From an uncultured Allobaculum sp. (GTDB lineage Bacteria > Bacillota_I > Bacilli_A > Erysipelotrichales > Erysipelotrichaceae): a stretch of DNA of 64,000 nucleotides. The position numbers were made by a program, and so were the translations under genes. The notes beneath the pieces were generated by a model. That model saw nothing but the letters and a program-made list of their open reading frames with translations. It did no database searches and was not told where the DNA came from. Of the stretch, positions 18,678 to 28,124 are shown one piece after another. The stretch is taken from positions 1-64,000 of the forward strand of contig CAJTLE010000001.1 of assembly GCA_910577085.1 (NCBI GenBank), read 5' to 3'. Within the stretch, counting starts at the first letter, position 1; each line of letters opens with the position of its first letter.

Positions 18678-18977
18678 TTGTCTTTGGCGAAAAAATCTGC
18701 TTGTGTGGAACTTGAAGTTGGTAGTCCTGAATATTCAGTCGTTCATGCTATTCAGGATACGAGAGAACGGCTTCAGATTACACAGACCGAACTTGCTAGA
18801 CGCACTGGGATTGACCAGGGGGATATTTCTAAACTCGAACGTGGAACGCGAAACCCGTCTTTAAAGCTGCTTAAAAGACTCGCTCACGGTCTGGGGATGG
18901 AACTTAAGATTTACTTTATTCCTATCGAATCGTCTCAGGAAGGCGATAGCCAGCCAACCGATCATGCCGGACTTTAA
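18678..18977 (+). CDS. XRE-family HTH regulator, HigA-like antitoxin candidate
   Basis: The 99-aa protein has an N-terminal leader and a complete helix-turn-helix, QTELARRTGIDQGDISKLER, then GTRNPSLKLLKRLAHGLGM. This is the layout of HigA-type antitoxins and small phage-like repressors. It starts with TTG at 18678 or, better spaced from AGGGA, TTG at 18684. No intact toxin partner lies next to it; the sequence just upstream may be a frameshifted remnant. A very strong terminator overlaps its stop codon. It could equally be a free-standing regulator. Confidence 0.75.
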   Translation: MSLAKKSACVELEVGSPEYSVVHAIQDTRERLQITQTELARRTGIDQGDISKLERGTRNPSLKLLKRLAHGLGMELKIYFIPIESSQEGDSQPTDHAGL

Positions 18978-18993
18978 TTAGTCCGGTTTTTTT
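18967..18993 (+). terminator. Terminator overlapping the XRE gene stop
   Basis: CCGGACT (18967-18973) pairs with AGTCCGG (18980-18986) over a 6-base loop and is followed by seven Ts. The stop codon lies in the loop. Confidence 0.9.
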
Positions 18994-19508
18994 GACCCCA
19001 TTTTTCCTGGAACATAAAAAACAGGCTCCATACAAGGAGCATACGGGGATCAACAGGAAAACAGTCCCCGCTCAATCAATGAGAGTTTGCCAGACTTGCC
19101 ATGTTCGATACAATAAAGAATTGAATCCATCGATTGAATCCACAGGGAACAAAATTTCAAATTCTGTCCGTCCCTGATTTTCTGGTTCTCGTTTTCATCT
19201 TCCTGAGATCTGCTTTTGATCGTCTTTTTTGGGCGAATCGGCAGATCGACCTTTAGAATAAAGGGTGAAAGCAGAAATCAGAAAAGGAAAAGCGCCATCC
19301 GTACAGGGCCTCCATGACAGGATGCCGTACAGGACTTCCATGACAGGATGGACTTCCAACTGGAGTCTGCTCTGTGTCTTACAGGATCTGACTGTCAGAT
19401 TCAGTCAGATCTAAGCCTGTCAGATTATGGCACCGGAACTCGATTTGGATTTTAAACGGAAAAGATCCTGGATTTTGCCAGGATGATTTAGAAAGCAGAG
19501 GCATTCTT
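18994..19508. other. Intergenic region with a 26-bp tandem duplication
   Basis: No gene is supported. The only structure seen is the duplication at 19299-19350. AGAGG just before the mnmA start is the mnmA ribosome site. Confidence 0.5.
19299..19350. repeat. 26-bp tandem duplication (two copies)
   Basis: Units 19299-19324 and 19325-19350 are directly adjacent, both running from CCGTACAGG to CATGACAGGATG, and differ at two bases. Non-coding. Confidence 0.85.
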
Positions 19509-20768
19509 ATGACCGAAACAATAACAGATCCAAAGGATCTTCTTCATACACTTGATTACGCCACACCGGCCCCGCTCCCTTCGGCCTTAGCCGGCCGCCG
19601 ACCAGAAGACATCAAGGTTCTGGTCGGCCTTTCCGGGGGCGTGGACAGTGCGATTGCTGCCTTTTTACTCTCGAAGCAGGGCTTTGATGTTACCTGCTGC
19701 TTCATGCGCAACTGGGACTCTTTTGCCAATAACGATGTGGCCGGCAACCCCGACCTGCTCAATCCTGTGTGTCCGCAGGAACAGGATTATCAGGATGCCA
19801 AAGCCGTTGCTGATAAACTAGGCCTTGAACTGCTGCGGGTTGATTTTGTCCGGGAGTACTGGGATGACGTATTCTCCGTCTTCTTAAAAGAATATGGCCG
19901 CGGCCGTACGCCAAATCCGGATATCCTGTGTAACCAGTTCATCAAGTTTGATGCCTTTTATCATTATGCGATGGACCACGGTTTTGATGCGCTGGCGACA
20001 GGTCATTATGCCTCCAACTTTGTTGAAGATGATTTTACCTGTCTGGCCAGAGCAGAGGACTTAAACAAAGACCAGACCTACTTTCTGGCACAGATTGCCG
20101 AAGAACCATTATCCCGTACGATTTTCCCACTGGGTACGCTGACCAAACCACAGGTTCGCGAAATTTCAAGGGAGCTGGAACTGGATTCCGTTTCTTCCAA
20201 AAAAGACTCCACCGGCATCTGCTTTATCGGTGAACGCAATTTCCGCCAGTTTTTAAGCAACTATCTGCCTGCCAAACCGGGAAAGATCATTGATCTGGAT
20301 TCCGGAACGGTCGTCGGTGAGCATCAGGGGGTTCTGTATTACACCATCGGCCAGCGCAAAGGTCTGCATATCGACCGCTTTAAAGGGCCATGGTTTGTCG
20401 CCGGCAAAAACGTCGAAACCAATGAGCTGTATGTGGCCAGAACTGATCAGCGGCACTGGCTGGATTCTGACAGTGCCCGCATTGAAAACATCAACTGGCT
20501 GGTTGAAGACGGCTATACCTTCCCGGAAAACTGCACCGTAAAATTCCGCTATCGTCAGGCTGATATTCCGGTCCGCCTGAAAGTGGATGGCAACACTGCC
20601 ACTGTTTATTACCCGCAGAAAAGTGCGGCTGTAACCCCAGGTCAGGAAGCGGTTTTCTATGATGGCAAACGCTGCCTTGGCGGCGGTGTCATTGAACAGG
20701 TTTTCGACCAGGGTCAGGATCTTTTCGAAACCATCAGAAAGCGAGCTGAAAGTTTTGGCAAACACTGA
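19509..20768 (+). CDS. mnmA: tRNA 2-thiouridine(34) synthase MnmA
   Basis: The PP-loop SGGVDS is near residue 42. The two catalytic cysteines are present: C141 in LCNQFIKF and C238 in STGICFIGER. ATGHYAS and YYTIGQRKGL are further family marks. The enzyme adenylates U34 of Lys, Glu and Gln tRNAs and transfers sulfur from a cysteine-desulfurase relay. It is longer than usual at the N-terminus by about 30 residues before the first strand. The ribosome site is GAGG. The helicase gene recD2 follows after 25 bases, suggesting co-transcription. Confidence 0.95.
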   Translation: MTETITDPKDLLHTLDYATPAPLPSALAGRRPEDIKVLVGLSGGVDSAIAAFLLSKQGFDVTCCFMRNWDSFANNDVAGNPDLLNPVCPQEQDYQDAKAVADKLGLELLRVDFVREYWDDVFSVFLKEYGRGRTPNPDILCNQFIKFDAFYHYAMDHGFDALATGHYASNFVEDDFTCLARAEDLNKDQTYFLAQIAEEPLSRTIFPLGTLTKPQVREISRELELDSVSSKKDSTGICFIGERNFRQFLSNYLPAKPGKIIDLDSGTVVGEHQGVLYYTIGQRKGLHIDRFKGPWFVAGKNVETNELYVARTDQRHWLDSDSARIENINWLVEDGYTFPENCTVKFRYRQADIPVRLKVDGNTATVYYPQKSAAVTPGQEAVFYDGKRCLGGGVIEQVFDQGQDLFETIRKRAESFGKH

Positions 20769-20793
20769 GACCGCCCAGGAATTATATGAAGAA

Positions 20794-23166
20794 ATGGATC
20801 CCCGGTTTGATCCCGCAACGGATCCAGTAATGAATCAGGAAGTGGATGTGGATCTGTCGGACGGATTTATTCCAGTCGGCAGTCTGTCCTTCGGAAAGGC
20901 ACGTCTGGCATCGGATGATTTGTCCGACCAGTCTTTCCAGCCCGCTTTGCCAGCCCAGGATCCGGCTTTAGATCAGGATGACGATCTGTTACAGGAACCC
21001 GAGGAACCACAGTGGCCTGTCTTTACCGGACAGATTGACCGGATTTATTTCAATCGGCCGGAATCGGGCTTTGTGATTGGGGCCATGCGGGAAGAGCAGA
21101 TGAAAAAAACGATCCGGTTTAAAGGCACGCTTCCTGGATGTGAAGTCGGCCAGCTGTGGCAGATTCAGGGAGGCTGGGTTCATCACGAAAAATATGGCGA
21201 CCAGATTGAGGTCGATAAGGCCAGACAGTTAGAAAAAAGTTTTGATGAAGACCTCGTTCGCTTCTTTTCCTCTAACCGGTTTCCAGGTGTCGGAAAAGTC
21301 AGCGCAAAAAAGATTGTCGAGACCCTTGGAGAAGGGGCTATTACGACCATTCTGCAGGATCCGAGTGTCCTGACCGAACAATGCCAGCTATCTGAAAAAC
21401 TTGCCTATGTAATCAAAGATGGTCTTCGCGGACTTGGCGGTAAGGGGCAGCAGATGGAACAGTTGCTGCGCTGGGGCCTGAATCAAAGAGACATCAACAT
21501 GATTCAGCAGCTTCCGGATGATATGCAGGAAAATCTGCTCAAAGATCCGTACTGGGCTTTTTATAACGTCCGGGGGTTTGGCTATGAGTCCTCTTCAAAA
21601 CTGGCAGATGGCTGTCATGTTCAAAAAGACGATCCCCGCCGCATTGAAGCGAATGTCTATCATCAGCTTCGGCAGATGGTTCAACGCTCCGGTTCTACAG
21701 CCATTACCCGCGCAAATCTTGCAGGAATGTGCCAGGTCTCGGAAGAGCTTTTGACTCCGGCTTTAAAATCACTGATTCACCGTAAGCTCATCACAGTGCG
21801 GGACAACTTTGTCTATCTAAGCGAACAATATCAGGCAGAGCTTTTAACCTCGGCCCTGATTTATACCCATCTTTTCCAGGTTGAAGCGCCTGAATACCAG
21901 ACCATTGAAGCGGCCCTGCGCAAAGTCGAAAGACGCTATCGTATTCAATATGATAAGGACCAGCATAAAGCGGTTCATACGTTTCTCAACAATTCCATGA
22001 TGATTCTCAACGGCGGACCGGGTACTGGTAAAAGTACCTTGCTTAAAGGCCTGCTGGCGATGATTCAGGAATTCTATCCGAGTCAGACACTCCTGCTTTG
22101 TGCCCCGACGGGTCGGGCAGCCAAGCGGATGAATGAACTTTCCGGCCGCAGTGCCCGCACTATCCATTCACTTTTAGGCTGGGATGCCGATCTCGATGCG
22201 TTTGCCCGCAATGAAAACCACCCGCTCAGCTGTGATTTTCTGGTCGTCGATGAGATGTCGATGGTTGACAACCGTCTGTTCTCCTCTTTGCTTCGGGCTT
22301 TGCCGGGGTATTGCCGGATTTTGCTGATCGGAGATGAAGATCAGCTGGAAAGTGTAGGGCCGGGCAATGTGCTGCGCGATCTGATTGAATCAGGCAAAGT
22401 TCCCGTCGTCCGTCTGGAAACCCTGCACCGTCAGAAAAAGGGAAGCGGAATTCCGCTGCTGGCCAGTGAAATCCGCAACAATCGCCCGGTGACGTTTGAG
22501 GATCCAGTGGCTTTTCTCAATGTACGACAGGAAGAGACCATGGCTGCCCTCGAAAAGGTCATTGACGAGCAGGAAGATCCGACCAATGTGCAGATTCTTG
22601 CTCCACGCTATGGCGGCACAAGCGGCATTCATGAAATCAATGCCATGATGCAGAATATTATCAATCCGTTTTCAACCTCGAAACCAGAGATTGCCATCAG
22701 CGTCACAACCTCCGATGGCAAACGGGCGATGACTTTCCGGGAGGGGGACAAAGTCCTGCTTAAGATCAATATGGCCGAACTGGATGTTTACAATGGCGAT
22801 ATTGGCGAGATTACTTCTGTCGATCCGATGACCGGATCGTTGATCTGTGAGTTTAACGGCATCGAAGTCGAATTCACCAAGCAGGATCTGTACAACAACA
22901 TTACCCATGCCTGGTGCATATCGATCCATAAATCTCAGGGTTCTGAATACCCGAATGTCTGCCTGATTGCCGACTCGAATGGCGGGTCGATGCTTCGCAA
23001 AAGACTGTTGTATACGGCCATTTCGCGGGGGAAGGCCAAGCTTACGATTATTGGCAGTGAGTCACTTTTCCGCAATGGCGTCCGCACTCAGGAAAGCGAC
23101 CGGCGGCAGACGACGCTGCAGCTGCGCATGAATCAGTACTGGCAATACATGGCGCGAAAACTGTGA
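20794..23166 (+). CDS. recD2: RecD2-type DNA helicase
   Basis: A frame is open from within mnmA, but ATG 20794 (MDPRFDPATDPV) avoids the overlap and gives 790 aa, close to the RecD2 norm. A TTG at 20755 is an alternative. In order: an acidic N-terminal leader, an OB-like domain, helix-hairpin-helix FPGVGKVSAKKIVETLG, Walker A GGPGTGKST, Walker B FLVVDEMSMVD, GDEDQLESVGPG, THAWCISIHKSQGSEYP (motif V) and LLYTAISRGKAKL (motif VI). It is a 5'-3' superfamily 1B helicase in recombination and repair that works without RecBC. Confidence 0.92.
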   Translation: MDPRFDPATDPVMNQEVDVDLSDGFIPVGSLSFGKARLASDDLSDQSFQPALPAQDPALDQDDDLLQEPEEPQWPVFTGQIDRIYFNRPESGFVIGAMREEQMKKTIRFKGTLPGCEVGQLWQIQGGWVHHEKYGDQIEVDKARQLEKSFDEDLVRFFSSNRFPGVGKVSAKKIVETLGEGAITTILQDPSVLTEQCQLSEKLAYVIKDGLRGLGGKGQQMEQLLRWGLNQRDINMIQQLPDDMQENLLKDPYWAFYNVRGFGYESSSKLADGCHVQKDDPRRIEANVYHQLRQMVQRSGSTAITRANLAGMCQVSEELLTPALKSLIHRKLITVRDNFVYLSEQYQAELLTSALIYTHLFQVEAPEYQTIEAALRKVERRYRIQYDKDQHKAVHTFLNNSMMILNGGPGTGKSTLLKGLLAMIQEFYPSQTLLLCAPTGRAAKRMNELSGRSARTIHSLLGWDADLDAFARNENHPLSCDFLVVDEMSMVDNRLFSSLLRALPGYCRILLIGDEDQLESVGPGNVLRDLIESGKVPVVRLETLHRQKKGSGIPLLASEIRNNRPVTFEDPVAFLNVRQEETMAALEKVIDEQEDPTNVQILAPRYGGTSGIHEINAMMQNIINPFSTSKPEIAISVTTSDGKRAMTFREGDKVLLKINMAELDVYNGDIGEITSVDPMTGSLICEFNGIEVEFTKQDLYNNITHAWCISIHKSQGSEYPNVCLIADSNGGSMLRKRLLYTAISRGKAKLTIIGSESLFRNGVRTQESDRRQTTLQLRMNQYWQYMARKL

Positions 23167-23225
23167 GCAATCGCTTCGTTTTTGGAATGGTTTCAATTGA
23201 TCCTTGCCTAAAATGGGAGGATTGT

Positions 23226-23255
23226 TTTACATCTTTGCGCGAATCAGTCTATAAT
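23226..23255 (+). promoter_or_regulatory. Promoter of the alaS T-box transcript
   Basis: TTTACA (23226-23231), an 18-base spacer and TATAAT (23250-23255) place the transcript start near 23262, at the 5' end of the leader. Confidence 0.75.
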
Positions 23256-23261
23256 ACGATT

Positions 23262-23473
23262 TGCAGTGCAGACAGGGAAAAGAAGCAGTGTTTCGGATAG
23301 AAGAGAGCAGCGGTTGGTGAAAAGCTGCCCGGAGTCTGTTTTACGAGCCGCCCTCGAGCTGCCGCTTCCGGCGATATCGGAGAATTAAGGGTACTTTCCG
23401 CACAATGACAAGGAAAGTAAACCGGGATGGTAACGCGTGTTCAACGTTCCTGGAGACAGGGACGTTTTTTTGT
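23262..23473 (+). promoter_or_regulatory. T-box leader controlling alaS (alanine)
   Basis: The leader has a Stem I closed by CAGAC/GTCTG, with Ala codons GCT (23324-23326) and GCC (23327-23329) in its 3' side as specifier candidates. The T-box sequence GGGATGGTAACGCG (23424-23437) is close to the canonical form. The terminator AACGTTCCTG / CAGGGACGTT (23443-23466) ends in seven Ts. Uncharged tRNA-Ala would bind specifier and T-box, favour the antiterminator and allow alaS transcription. It lies directly upstream of the matching synthetase. Confidence 0.9.
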
Positions 23474-23629
23474 GCTTTGTCAAAAAGTGCACAAGCAGCG
23501 GAATGCTGATCGTCCCGATCCAGTAAAAGATGGGTTTTTCCCTTACTTATTCTTACTTATCTTTAATTATTCGATATCCTGACCAGGCAGCAAGACAGGC
23601 CATGTCTGATGCGAAAGGAGAAAAACGAC

Positions 23630-26263
23630 ATGAAACAGCTGACAGGTAACCAGGTCAGACAGATGTTTCTGGACTATTTCAAGTCTAAAGATCACATGAT
23701 CGAACCAGGAGCAAGTCTGGTTCCACACAACGACCCGACTCTTTTATGGATCAACGCGGGAGTTGCAGCGCTGAAAAAATATTTTGATGGTTCTGAAAAA
23801 CCGAAAAAGAACCGTATTGCCAACGCGCAGAAGTCTATCCGGACCAACGACATCGAGAATGTCGGAAAAACGGCCCGTCACCACACATTCTTTGAAATGC
23901 TGGGCAACTTCTCCATTGGTGACTACTTCAAAAAAGAAGCCATTCCATTTGCATGGGAATTCTTAACCAGCCCGGAATGGATCGGTTTTGATCCAGAAAA
24001 GCTGTACATCACGGTTTATACCGATGACGATGAAGCCTACCGGATCTGGACTGAAGTGTGCAAAGTAGATCCAAGCCACATTCTGAAAACACACGAAAAC
24101 TTCTGGGAAATCGGTAAAGGCCCAGGTGGACCAGACACGGAAATCCACTATGACCGTGGACCAAAATACGATCCAGAAGGTCTTGGCGAAAAACTGTTCT
24201 TTGATGAAATGGAAAACGACCGTTACATCGAAGTCTGGAACGTCGTATTCAGCCAGTATGACTGCAACCCTGAAATCGACCGCAAAGACTACAAAGAACT
24301 GCCACAGAAAAACATTGATACCGGTATGGGTCTCGAACGTCTGGTCGCTCTGATTCAGGATGGCGAAACCAACTTTGATACCGACCTGTTCTTACCAATC
24401 ATTCATGAGACAGAACGTCTTTCCGGCAAGAAATACGAAGGCGACAACAAGATGGCTTTCCGCGTTATTGCCGACCATATCCGTACACTTGTCTTCGCTT
24501 TAAGTGATGGCGCAGGCTTCTCGAACTCCGGCCGCGGCTACGTTTTAAGACGTGTTCTGCGTCGTGCTGTTCGTTTCGGTCTGAAACTCGGTCTGGACGA
24601 ACCATTCTTATACCGTCTGGTTCCAACCGTTTCCGAAAACATGAAAGAGTTCTATCCATACCTGATGGATCACATTGAAGAAAACGAAAAAGTCATCCGT
24701 CGTGAAGAAGAAACTTTCAAGAAGACCCTGAAAAACGGTCAGGCTCTGCTCGACGAAGAAATGGCCAAAGCCAAAGATGGCAAACTGAGCGGTGAAGTTA
24801 CATTCAAACTGTATGACACCTATGGCTTCCCATTTGAAATGACTCAGGAAATCGCTGAAGAAAACGGTCTGAAAGCTGACCGCGCTGATTTTGATGCTCA
24901 GATGGAACAGCAGAAAGAACGTGCAAGAGCGGCAAGAAGCAAAGAAGATTCCTTCGGTAAACAGAACGAAGAACTGATGAACTTCACTGAAACCTGCACA
25001 TTCACCGGTTACGATCACTATGAAGACGATGGCCGTGTCATCGCTCTGTTCAATAAAGAAGGCCACATGGTCGATGAACTGTCTGACGAAGGTCAGGTCA
25101 TCCTCGATGTCACTCCATTCTATGTACAGTCCGGTGGTCAGGTTGCTGATACTGGTACATTAACTGGCGAAGATGGCGTAAAAGCCCATGTTGTTGACGG
25201 GATTAAGACTCGCAACAAACAGCACCTGCTTCAGGTTGTTGTCGATGAAGGCGAACTTCATGTCGGCGATCGTCTGCATCAGGTTGTTGATGTTGAACGT
25301 CGAATCAACACCACTGCCAACCACTCTGCAACTCACCTGCTGCAGTCTGCTCTGAAATCCGTTCTTGGTGATGGCATTCACCAGGCAGGAAGCTACGTTG
25401 GCCCAGAATACTTACGTTTTGACTTCAACTACCGTGACAAACTGACTCCAGAACAGCTCGAAGACATCGAAAACAGAGTCAATGTCATGATCGAAGACGC
25501 TCTTCCTGTAACCAAGGAAATCATGCCAATCGAAGAAGCCAAGAAAACAGGCGCAACTGCTCTGTTTGATGAAAAATACGGCGACGAAGTCCGCGTTGTT
25601 ACCATGGGTGACGTATCCAAAGAATTCTGTGCCGGCTGCCATGTTGGCAACACCAACGAAATCGGTCTGTTAAAGATCGTTGGTGAAGAATCTATTGGTT
25701 CCGATACCCGTCGTATCACGGCCAAGTCCCGTAAGGCTGCTTACGATGACTTTGCCGCTCAGCAGAAAATGCTTGAGCACATTGCCAAGACTGCAAAAGC
25801 AAAAGGCATCAAGAATCTGACTGACAAGATCGACTCTTCCTTCGAGCAGATGAAAGAAATGCAGAAAGAAATCGCCGATCTGAAAAACCAGATCTTCACC
25901 CTGAAATCCAAAGAATGGGCAAGCCAGGCCAAAGACATCAATGGTCTGCATGTTCTGACTAAACAGGTCAGCGGCATGGATGGCAAAGCCCTTAAGGAAA
26001 TCGCTTCTACGCTCAAAGGCAATGACGATTCCATGGTTGTTGTTCTGATTTCCAATAACGATGGCAAATTGGCGATTGCAGCTGGTGCTGGTAAAGAAGC
26101 CGTAAAACGCGGTGTTCATGCTGGTAAGATCGTTAAAGAAGCAGCTGCCATTACCAATGGTAAAGGCGGCGGAAAACCAGACCTGGCTCAGGCCGGTGGA
26201 TCCGATGCTTCCAAGATTGATGAAGCACTGAACAAAGCCAAATCCATGGTTGAAGAAATCTAA
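23630..26263 (+). CDS. alaS: Alanyl-tRNA synthetase
   Basis: ATG 23630 (MKQLTGNQVRQMFL) follows AAAGGAG and is preferred over an in-frame ATG 21 bases upstream (877 aa). Class II catalytic marks appear early (HTFFEMLGNFSIGDYF and GMGLERLVALIQ). The editing domain has NHSATHLLQSALKSVLG, with C and H zinc ligands in EFCAGCHVGNT. The C-Ala region ends with a Gly-rich GKGGGKPDLAQAGG motif. It charges tRNA-Ala and clears mischarged Ser and Gly. Regulation is by the T-box just upstream, and a strong terminator follows. Confidence 0.97.
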   Translation: MKQLTGNQVRQMFLDYFKSKDHMIEPGASLVPHNDPTLLWINAGVAALKKYFDGSEKPKKNRIANAQKSIRTNDIENVGKTARHHTFFEMLGNFSIGDYFKKEAIPFAWEFLTSPEWIGFDPEKLYITVYTDDDEAYRIWTEVCKVDPSHILKTHENFWEIGKGPGGPDTEIHYDRGPKYDPEGLGEKLFFDEMENDRYIEVWNVVFSQYDCNPEIDRKDYKELPQKNIDTGMGLERLVALIQDGETNFDTDLFLPIIHETERLSGKKYEGDNKMAFRVIADHIRTLVFALSDGAGFSNSGRGYVLRRVLRRAVRFGLKLGLDEPFLYRLVPTVSENMKEFYPYLMDHIEENEKVIRREEETFKKTLKNGQALLDEEMAKAKDGKLSGEVTFKLYDTYGFPFEMTQEIAEENGLKADRADFDAQMEQQKERARAARSKEDSFGKQNEELMNFTETCTFTGYDHYEDDGRVIALFNKEGHMVDELSDEGQVILDVTPFYVQSGGQVADTGTLTGEDGVKAHVVDGIKTRNKQHLLQVVVDEGELHVGDRLHQVVDVERRINTTANHSATHLLQSALKSVLGDGIHQAGSYVGPEYLRFDFNYRDKLTPEQLEDIENRVNVMIEDALPVTKEIMPIEEAKKTGATALFDEKYGDEVRVVTMGDVSKEFCAGCHVGNTNEIGLLKIVGEESIGSDTRRITAKSRKAAYDDFAAQQKMLEHIAKTAKAKGIKNLTDKIDSSFEQMKEMQKEIADLKNQIFTLKSKEWASQAKDINGLHVLTKQVSGMDGKALKEIASTLKGNDDSMVVVLISNNDGKLAIAAGAGKEAVKRGVHAGKIVKEAAAITNGKGGGKPDLAQAGGSDASKIDEALNKAKSMVEEI

Positions 26264-26294
26264 GCAATCTCTTATCCCATTTGAATTTGTGATG

Positions 26295-26327
26295 AAAGCC
26301 GAGGATATGAATATCCTCGGCTTTTTT
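26295..26327 (+). terminator. Terminator after alaS
   Basis: AAGCCGAGGATAT and ATATCCTCGGCTT form a near-perfect hairpin followed by Ts. Confidence 0.92.
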
Positions 26328-27329
26328 GATTGAAAACGCCGAGAAAGAAAGCCCAGAAAGAAAGCCCAGAAAGAAAGCCCAGAAAGAAAGCCCAGAAAGA
26401 AACAGGAAGAAAAAAGAAAGATCGGCAGCAAGCCCAAAAACTGGAAATGATCGGAGTCAGTCTGGCTGAAGTCCTCCAGGAAGTTTTTTGTTGAGATGAA
26501 AAATGACGTAAAACCATACATTTTGAGTGAAATCTGCCACAGACAGGGAAAATATGCAAGATTGAATTTCAAAGTCGATTCTTGAAAAAGAAAGGACGGG
26601 TTCAAACCGTTCAGAACCACCCATTCAGCCAGCGCTGGAAAACAAACTGAAGCGGGTAAGTCTGTCGGTCGATTTGAAAGCAGAAATCTTACAGCCTGCT
26701 TTGAAAAGAGCGAGTCAGGTCTGTGGTCAGATGGGTGGTCTGACTGCGCTCCTGTAACAAAGTCTGTTGATTTGAGGCAGAAAGAAAGCCCTGAACCGGT
26801 GGGCAGTTCAGGCAAGACCATGACTTAACAGACCTGTCAAGGAAACTTTGTTATTCTAAATCAGATACGCCCAATTTGCCCCATAACAAAGTGGATTTCA
26901 ATTCAAACGATCCTGATCAATGGGCAGGATTGTCCAAAAAGAAAGCCAGGTTGATTCTGGTCTTTTCAAGGATGTTTACTCAAGGCAATCCAAAGCCCAA
27001 AGGAAGGTAATTCACCAAGTCCTGCCATCGGTTTTCTGATCAAATCAGCAGTATTGAACTGCCCAATCGGCTAAGGTATTCATAAACATGGCTGAACGGA
27101 TCTGCCAGTCCATCCGGCCGCAAGCCCTGTAACAGGCAGACTGTACAGGGAAAACGGCAGGTTCAGCTATGATCATAAAAAGCTGCTGACAGACTCAGAT
27201 TTTTGAAGAAAAGTGGGGTAATCGCCAATAAAAAGTCCCATTTTTTGAAAACTGGTGGCAAATCTGAGCGTCTTTTCAAGAAATGAGGATTGGTGTATCA
27301 TATAAGCGCTTTAACAAGGAGGGTTAACA
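26328..27329. other. Long intergenic region with a 13-bp tandem repeat
   Basis: No gene is supported in about 1 kb. Apart from the repeat at 26342-26402 there is a candidate ireB promoter near its end (TTTCAA 27274-27279, TATCAT 27296-27301) and the ribosome site AAGGAGGG. A long minus-strand open frame through this region and alaS is treated as an artefact. Confidence 0.5.
26342..26402. repeat. 13-bp tandem repeat, about 4.7 copies
   Basis: The unit AGAAAGAAAGCCC is repeated exactly at 26342, 26355, 26368 and 26381, with a partial fifth copy to 26402. It lies directly after the alaS terminator in non-coding DNA. The copy number is probably variable. Confidence 0.9.
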
Positions 27330-27581
27330 ATGGCTAATATTACAGAAACAGTAATGTTCACCACCGAAAAGATTCGTCGTGAAAATATTAAACGTATTCT
27401 TCGGGAAGTTTCTGAAGCTCTTGAGGAAAGGGGATATAACTCCGATAACCAGATTGCCGGTTATCTGATCAGCGCGGATCCGGCCTATATTTCCTCCTAC
27501 AAAGATGCCCGGAATACCATTCAGAAAGTGGAACGCTACGAGATTATTGAAGAACTCGTCAGAGCGTACCTGGAGAAATAA
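27330..27581 (+). CDS. ireB: IreB-family regulatory protein
   Basis: The 83-residue sequence matches the UPF0297/IreB family throughout (ETVMFTTEKIRRENIKRIL, QIAGYLISADPAYISSY). In enterococci IreB is a phosphorylation target of the IreK Ser/Thr kinase and affects cephalosporin tolerance. An N-terminal TT pair consistent with the phospho-site is present. The stop overlaps the ruvX start by one base (TAATG). AAGGAGGG precedes the ATG. Confidence 0.95.
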   Translation: MANITETVMFTTEKIRRENIKRILREVSEALEERGYNSDNQIAGYLISADPAYISSYKDARNTIQKVERYEIIEELVRAYLEK

Positions 27582-28015
27582 TGGAAAGACTGATCGGGCT
27601 TGATCTTGGTTCAGTCACCTGCGGTGTTGCCATCAGCGATCCGTTAGGCATGATTGCCAGAGCTCTTACAACAGTACGCTTCGCACCGGACGATTACGAT
27701 ACGGCCCTGGCGGAAGTACTGAAAATTATTCGCGAAAACAAAGTTAAAAACGTAGTCCTTGGTCTTCCCAAACACATGAATGGCGACATCGGTGTTCGTG
27801 GTGAGATCTCACAGAACTTCGCTAAGAAGCTGGAGGAAAACGGAATCCACGTCGATTTGTGGGACGAACGCCTGACCACAAAGGCAGCAGAAAAAATTCT
27901 GATTTCAGCGGACCTGTCCCGCAAAAAACGGAAAAAAGTAATCGATCAGATGGCAGCAGTACAGATTCTGCAAAGCTATCTCGACCGTAAAAATGGCGGT
28001 CTTGTTTCGTTTTAA
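27581..28015 (+). CDS. ruvX: Holliday junction resolvase-like RuvX (YqgF)
   Basis: The 144-aa RNase H-fold protein starts with GLDLGSVTCGVAIS and has VVLGLPKHMNGDIG, DLWDERLTT and a late DQMAAVQILQSYL helix. These give the acidic active-site residues of the YqgF family. It is linked to 16S rRNA 5'-end processing and recombination. It is translationally coupled to ireB by a one-base overlap, the usual neighbour pair in Bacillota. Confidence 0.95.
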   Translation: MERLIGLDLGSVTCGVAISDPLGMIARALTTVRFAPDDYDTALAEVLKIIRENKVKNVVLGLPKHMNGDIGVRGEISQNFAKKLEENGIHVDLWDERLTTKAAEKILISADLSRKKRKKVIDQMAAVQILQSYLDRKNGGLVSF

Positions 28016-28028
28016 TCAAGTTTTTCCA

Positions 28029-28057
28029 GGGGCAAAATATTATTTTTGCCCCTTTAT
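28029..28057 (+). terminator. Terminator after ruvX
   Basis: GGGGCAAAA (28029-28037) pairs with TTTTGCCCC (28044-28052), followed by TTTATTG. Confidence 0.8.
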
Positions 28058-28124
28058 TGTTTTGGTGCAGCTTTCAGGTTCTTTGATCAGGGAATGAACC
28101 GGAAGTCAAAAAGGAGGACATTAC

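Noticed and set aside
26342..26402. CRISPR-like array
   Set aside because: Repeats are 13 bp and directly abutting with no spacers; simple tandem repeat.
25670..26821. 383-codon open frame on the minus strand
   Set aside because: It lies antisense to alaS and runs through its terminator and the 13-bp repeat; composition reflects the alaS shadow and no ribosome site or family feature is seen.
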